DNA of 64,000 nt, taken from assembly GCA_947628955.1 (NCBI GenBank), contig CANRBX010000005.1:54220-118219 (forward strand). The letters run 5' to 3'. Positions 62,175-64,000 of the stretch are shown in pieces. Position 1 is the first letter of the stretch. The number at the start of each line of letters is the position of its first letter. The notes below the pieces were generated by a model. That model made no database searches and was not told where the DNA came from. It saw nothing but the letters and a program-made list of their open reading frames with translations. The DNA comes from an uncultured Lachnospiraceae bacterium (GTDB taxonomy: Bacteria; Bacillota; Clostridia; Lachnospirales; Lachnospiraceae). The position numbers and the translations under genes are program-made.

Positions 62175-63243
62175 CACGGGCGGCGGACAGCCCTCCATGT
62201 ATACGGAGCGCGAATGGGTCCGGATACAGGCACGAGAACGGATAGAAATAAAAAAACAGCGCAGACTGATCCTGGCAGCCGCGGCGTTAGCTGCAGCCGC
62301 GGCACTGCTCGCATTTCTGGTCTACTATTTTGTGCTGCGCTCCCATGATTACACCCTGTTTCAGCCCTATTCCAGATCCGACGAGGTCTTCGGGTCCGGG
62401 AGCAGCCTGATGTCCGACAATGTCGCGGCTCCGTTTGCGGACGATCTCTGTGTGGTAAACGGCGATGTCAACGCGGAGGCAGTCTCCCTGACCGCGTATT
62501 CTGCGGGCGTGTTCGACCTGAACCGGAGGGAGACCGTCTACGCGAAGGACGTCTTCACGAGACGTTCCCCGGCCAGCATCACGAAGATCATGACGGCTCT
62601 CATCACGCTGAAGTACGGCAATCTCGACGATATCGTGACGGTGACCCCGATCGTGAAGGATATCGAGTACGGATCCTCGGTCTGTGACATCAAGGAGGGG
62701 GATGTCCTCTCGCTTCGGCAGCTTCTGTACGGGATGATGATCGCCTCCGGAAACGACGCCGCAATGATGATCGCGGAGCACATTGCTGGCTCCGTGGAAA
62801 ACTTTGTCTCGATGATGAACGAGGAGGCCTCCCTGCTCGGCGCGACGAACACGCATTTCACGAATCCGCACGGTCTGACTGATCCGGACCACTATACAAC
62901 GGTCTACGACATCTACCTGATGCTGAACGCGGCCCTGAAATACGATGTCTTCCAGGATATCATCAGCCGGACCAATTACTATGCGGAGTACTCCAGGATC
63001 GACGGCTCGCCCGTGGCCGTGACCTGGGAGTCGACGAACGCCTACTTTACAAACGCCGCGGAAGCGCCGGACGGCATCACGATCTCCGGCGGCAAGACCG
63101 GCACGACAGAGGACGCGGGGGCATGCCTGAGCATCGTGGCCAAGGACCTGTACGGCAATCCCTACATCTCCGTGATCCTCCATTCCAGCACGAAGGAGAC
63201 GCTGTATCCGGAGATGAACCAGATCCTGTCCCTGATCGAATGA
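62149..63243 (+). CDS. Membrane-anchored D-alanyl-D-alanine carboxypeptidase (S11 family)
   Basis: A 364-residue penicillin-binding carboxypeptidase that trims stem peptides. A charged cytoplasmic N-terminus is followed by one membrane helix (about residues 40-64). The active site has SxxK in SITK (Ser143, Lys146), SGN in ASGNDAAM and KTG in GGKTGTT. The C-terminal PBP5-type stalk domain and amphipathic anchor are absent, in keeping with the N-terminal anchor. The TTG at 62149 is three bases from AGAGGAG; GTG 62158 and ATG 62197 are alternatives and would not change the domain. It overlaps the MGS-like gene. Confidence 0.88.
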   Translation: MSGVKCTDNTGGGQPSMYTEREWVRIQARERIEIKKQRRLILAAAALAAAAALLAFLVYYFVLRSHDYTLFQPYSRSDEVFGSGSSLMSDNVAAPFADDLCVVNGDVNAEAVSLTAYSAGVFDLNRRETVYAKDVFTRRSPASITKIMTALITLKYGNLDDIVTVTPIVKDIEYGSSVCDIKEGDVLSLRQLLYGMMIASGNDAAMMIAEHIAGSVENFVSMMNEEASLLGATNTHFTNPHGLTDPDHYTTVYDIYLMLNAALKYDVFQDIISRTNYYAEYSRIDGSPVAVTWESTNAYFTNAAEAPDGITISGGKTGTTEDAGACLSIVAKDLYGNPYISVILHSSTKETLYPEMNQILSLIE

Positions 63244-63255
63244 TTCAATTAAGTG

Positions 63256-63284
63256 TTGTAATTTCCATGTAAATAGTCTATAAT
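63256..63284 (+). promoter_or_regulatory. Sigma-A promoter before the small P-loop gene
   Basis: TTGTAA at 63256-63261, a 17-base spacer and TATAAT at 63279-63284, 43 bases before the ATG. Confidence 0.75.
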
Positions 63285-63326
63285 GAAAACACGAAAATTA
63301 TTGCTGCTTAAAGGAGGAGATGTCCC

Positions 63327-63746
63327 ATGATACAGTTAATTTTAGGCGAAAAAGGAAAAGGCAAGACAAAGATTTTACTTGACAAAGTAAACTCTGAGGT
63401 AAGAACGGCTCATGGAAATATCGTTTATCTTGATAAAAGCACCAAGCATATGTATGAACTGAACAACAGAGTCAGGCTGATCGACGTATCGTCGTTCGCG
63501 CTGTGCTCCAGCGAGGAATTTGTAGGTTTTCTTTATGGGATCCTTTCCCAGGATCACGATCTGGAGCAGATCTACCTGGACAGCTTTCTCAAGATCGCCC
63601 AGACGGACGAGGCCTCTGTGAACGGACTTCTTAAGAGGATCAGGGGAATCGGGGAAGAGTTCCAGGTCACCTTTGTCATCAGCATTTCCATCAGTCCGGA
63701 CGTGCTCGATGCGGAATTGAAAGAGAATATTATTGCAGAACTGTAA
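63327..63746 (+). CDS. Small P-loop protein of unknown function
   Basis: A 139-residue protein that begins MIQLILGEKGKGKTKILLDK; GEKGKGKT at residues 7-14 is a Walker A loop. A later hydrophobic strand, VTFVISISIS, could be a core beta-strand, but there is no clear Walker B aspartate cluster (LEQIYLDSFL is the nearest candidate). There is no membrane span or signal. AAAGGAGG precedes the ATG and the gene has its own promoter and a terminator-like hairpin, so it is probably a single-gene unit. I do not recognise a characterised family. Confidence 0.7.
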   Translation: MIQLILGEKGKGKTKILLDKVNSEVRTAHGNIVYLDKSTKHMYELNNRVRLIDVSSFALCSSEEFVGFLYGILSQDHDLEQIYLDSFLKIAQTDEASVNGLLKRIRGIGEEFQVTFVISISISPDVLDAELKENIIAEL

Positions 63747-63773
63747 GCTGTGCAATTAAAGGATACATAGCGA

Positions 63774-63822
63774 CTGCCGCCTGGTTCCGGGACAAGCCTC
63801 CCGGCGCCCGGCGGCAGTTCTT
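63774..63822 (+). terminator. Probable terminator after the P-loop gene
   Basis: ACTGCCGCC (63774-63782) pairs with GGCGGCAGT (63811-63819), with an inner CCGGG/CCCGG stem. The tail TTCTTCT is only partly T-rich. A second small palindrome, CCGCCT/AGGCGG near 63839-63851, may belong to the convergent gene. Confidence 0.55.
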
Positions 63823-63862
63823 CTGCTTCGCTTCAGCCGCCTGCTAGGCGGACGTTGTATCT

Positions 63863-64000
63863 CTATTCACTGCCCATTTCCCGCACTCTGCCGTACAGGC
63901 TGAGCACATAGAGACCGGCCAGTCCGACCAGAATATATATTATTCTCGAAATCCAGGACATATTGCCGAACAGCAGATTTACGAGATCCAGTTTGAAAAT
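63863..64000 (-). CDS. DUF378 family membrane protein, C-terminal part only
   Basis: The last 45 codons of a minus-strand gene that runs in from the right edge; the stop is the complement of 63863-63865. FKLDLVNLLFG followed by MSWISRIIYILVGLAGLYVL matches the end of the small two-helix DUF378 membrane proteins, usually 60-80 residues long. The start is outside the window. It is convergent with the P-loop gene. Confidence 0.75.
   Translation of the reverse strand: MFKLDLVNLLFGNMSWISRIIYILVGLAGLYVLSLYGRVREMGSE

Overview
This 64 kb window is chromosomal DNA from a GC-rich (well above 50% by eye), spore-forming anaerobic member of the Clostridia. It most resembles Lachnospiraceae, though no rRNA is present to confirm this. 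The evidence is the mix of families: Rex, the NfnAB electron-bifurcating pair, sporulation-linked YqfC, YqfD, SpoVB and TepA, a YesM/YesN-type two-component system beside a carbohydrate ABC transporter, MinCDE next to mreBCD, strong AGGAGG ribosome sites and frequent GTG/TTG starts. Almost all genes are on the + strand and tightly packed. No tRNA, rRNA, CRISPR array, prophage, insertion sequence or origin was found, and no gene-free stretch exceeds 300 bases.

Layout. 1-10 kb: the end of rarA, a convergent ABC-F gene, then rex-nnr-alr-mazF behind a consensus promoter, followed by a CBS/HlyC membrane protein, yebC and a CFI-box protein. 10-18 kb: tepA, uppP, ftsK/spoIIIE and the nfnAB operon with its own promoter and terminator. 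18-31 kb: a glycan-use locus with a histidine kinase, an AraC-type response regulator, a sugar-binding protein, two permeases, two GH31 enzymes, a DUF624 protein and a GH127 enzyme. The locus has no ATPase subunit. 31-37 kb: rlmH, yqfC, yqfD, phoH, ybeY, a DUF3048 protein and spoVB. 37-52 kb: proline synthesis (proB plus a 5-formyl-THF cyclo-ligase/ProA fusion), miaB, mutS, mutL, miaA, a PLP lyase and two flavoproteins. 52-63 kb: radC, mreBCD, a very large PBP2, minCDE, rodA, a divergent methylglyoxal-synthase-like protein and a D,D-carboxypeptidase. The right edge holds a small P-loop protein and, on the minus strand, the end of a DUF378 protein.

How the genes work together. The glycan locus looks self-contained: sensing by the kinase and regulator, uptake by the transporter, and intracellular trimming of alpha-xylosyl and beta-L-arabinofuranosyl groups. 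The right-hand block joins cell elongation (MreBCD, PBP2, RodA), septum placement (MinCDE) and wall trimming in one nearly continuous gene string. Rex is likely to govern redox genes, but no convincing Rex operator was seen here.

The most unusual points are the cyclo-ligase/ProA fusion, the MgsA-like protein in which two active-site positions are changed, the insert of about 250 residues in PBP2, a mazF without an antitoxin gene, and in-frame tandem repeats in the linkers of FtsK, MutL and a flavoprotein. I did not find a clearly new multi-gene defence or mobile system.
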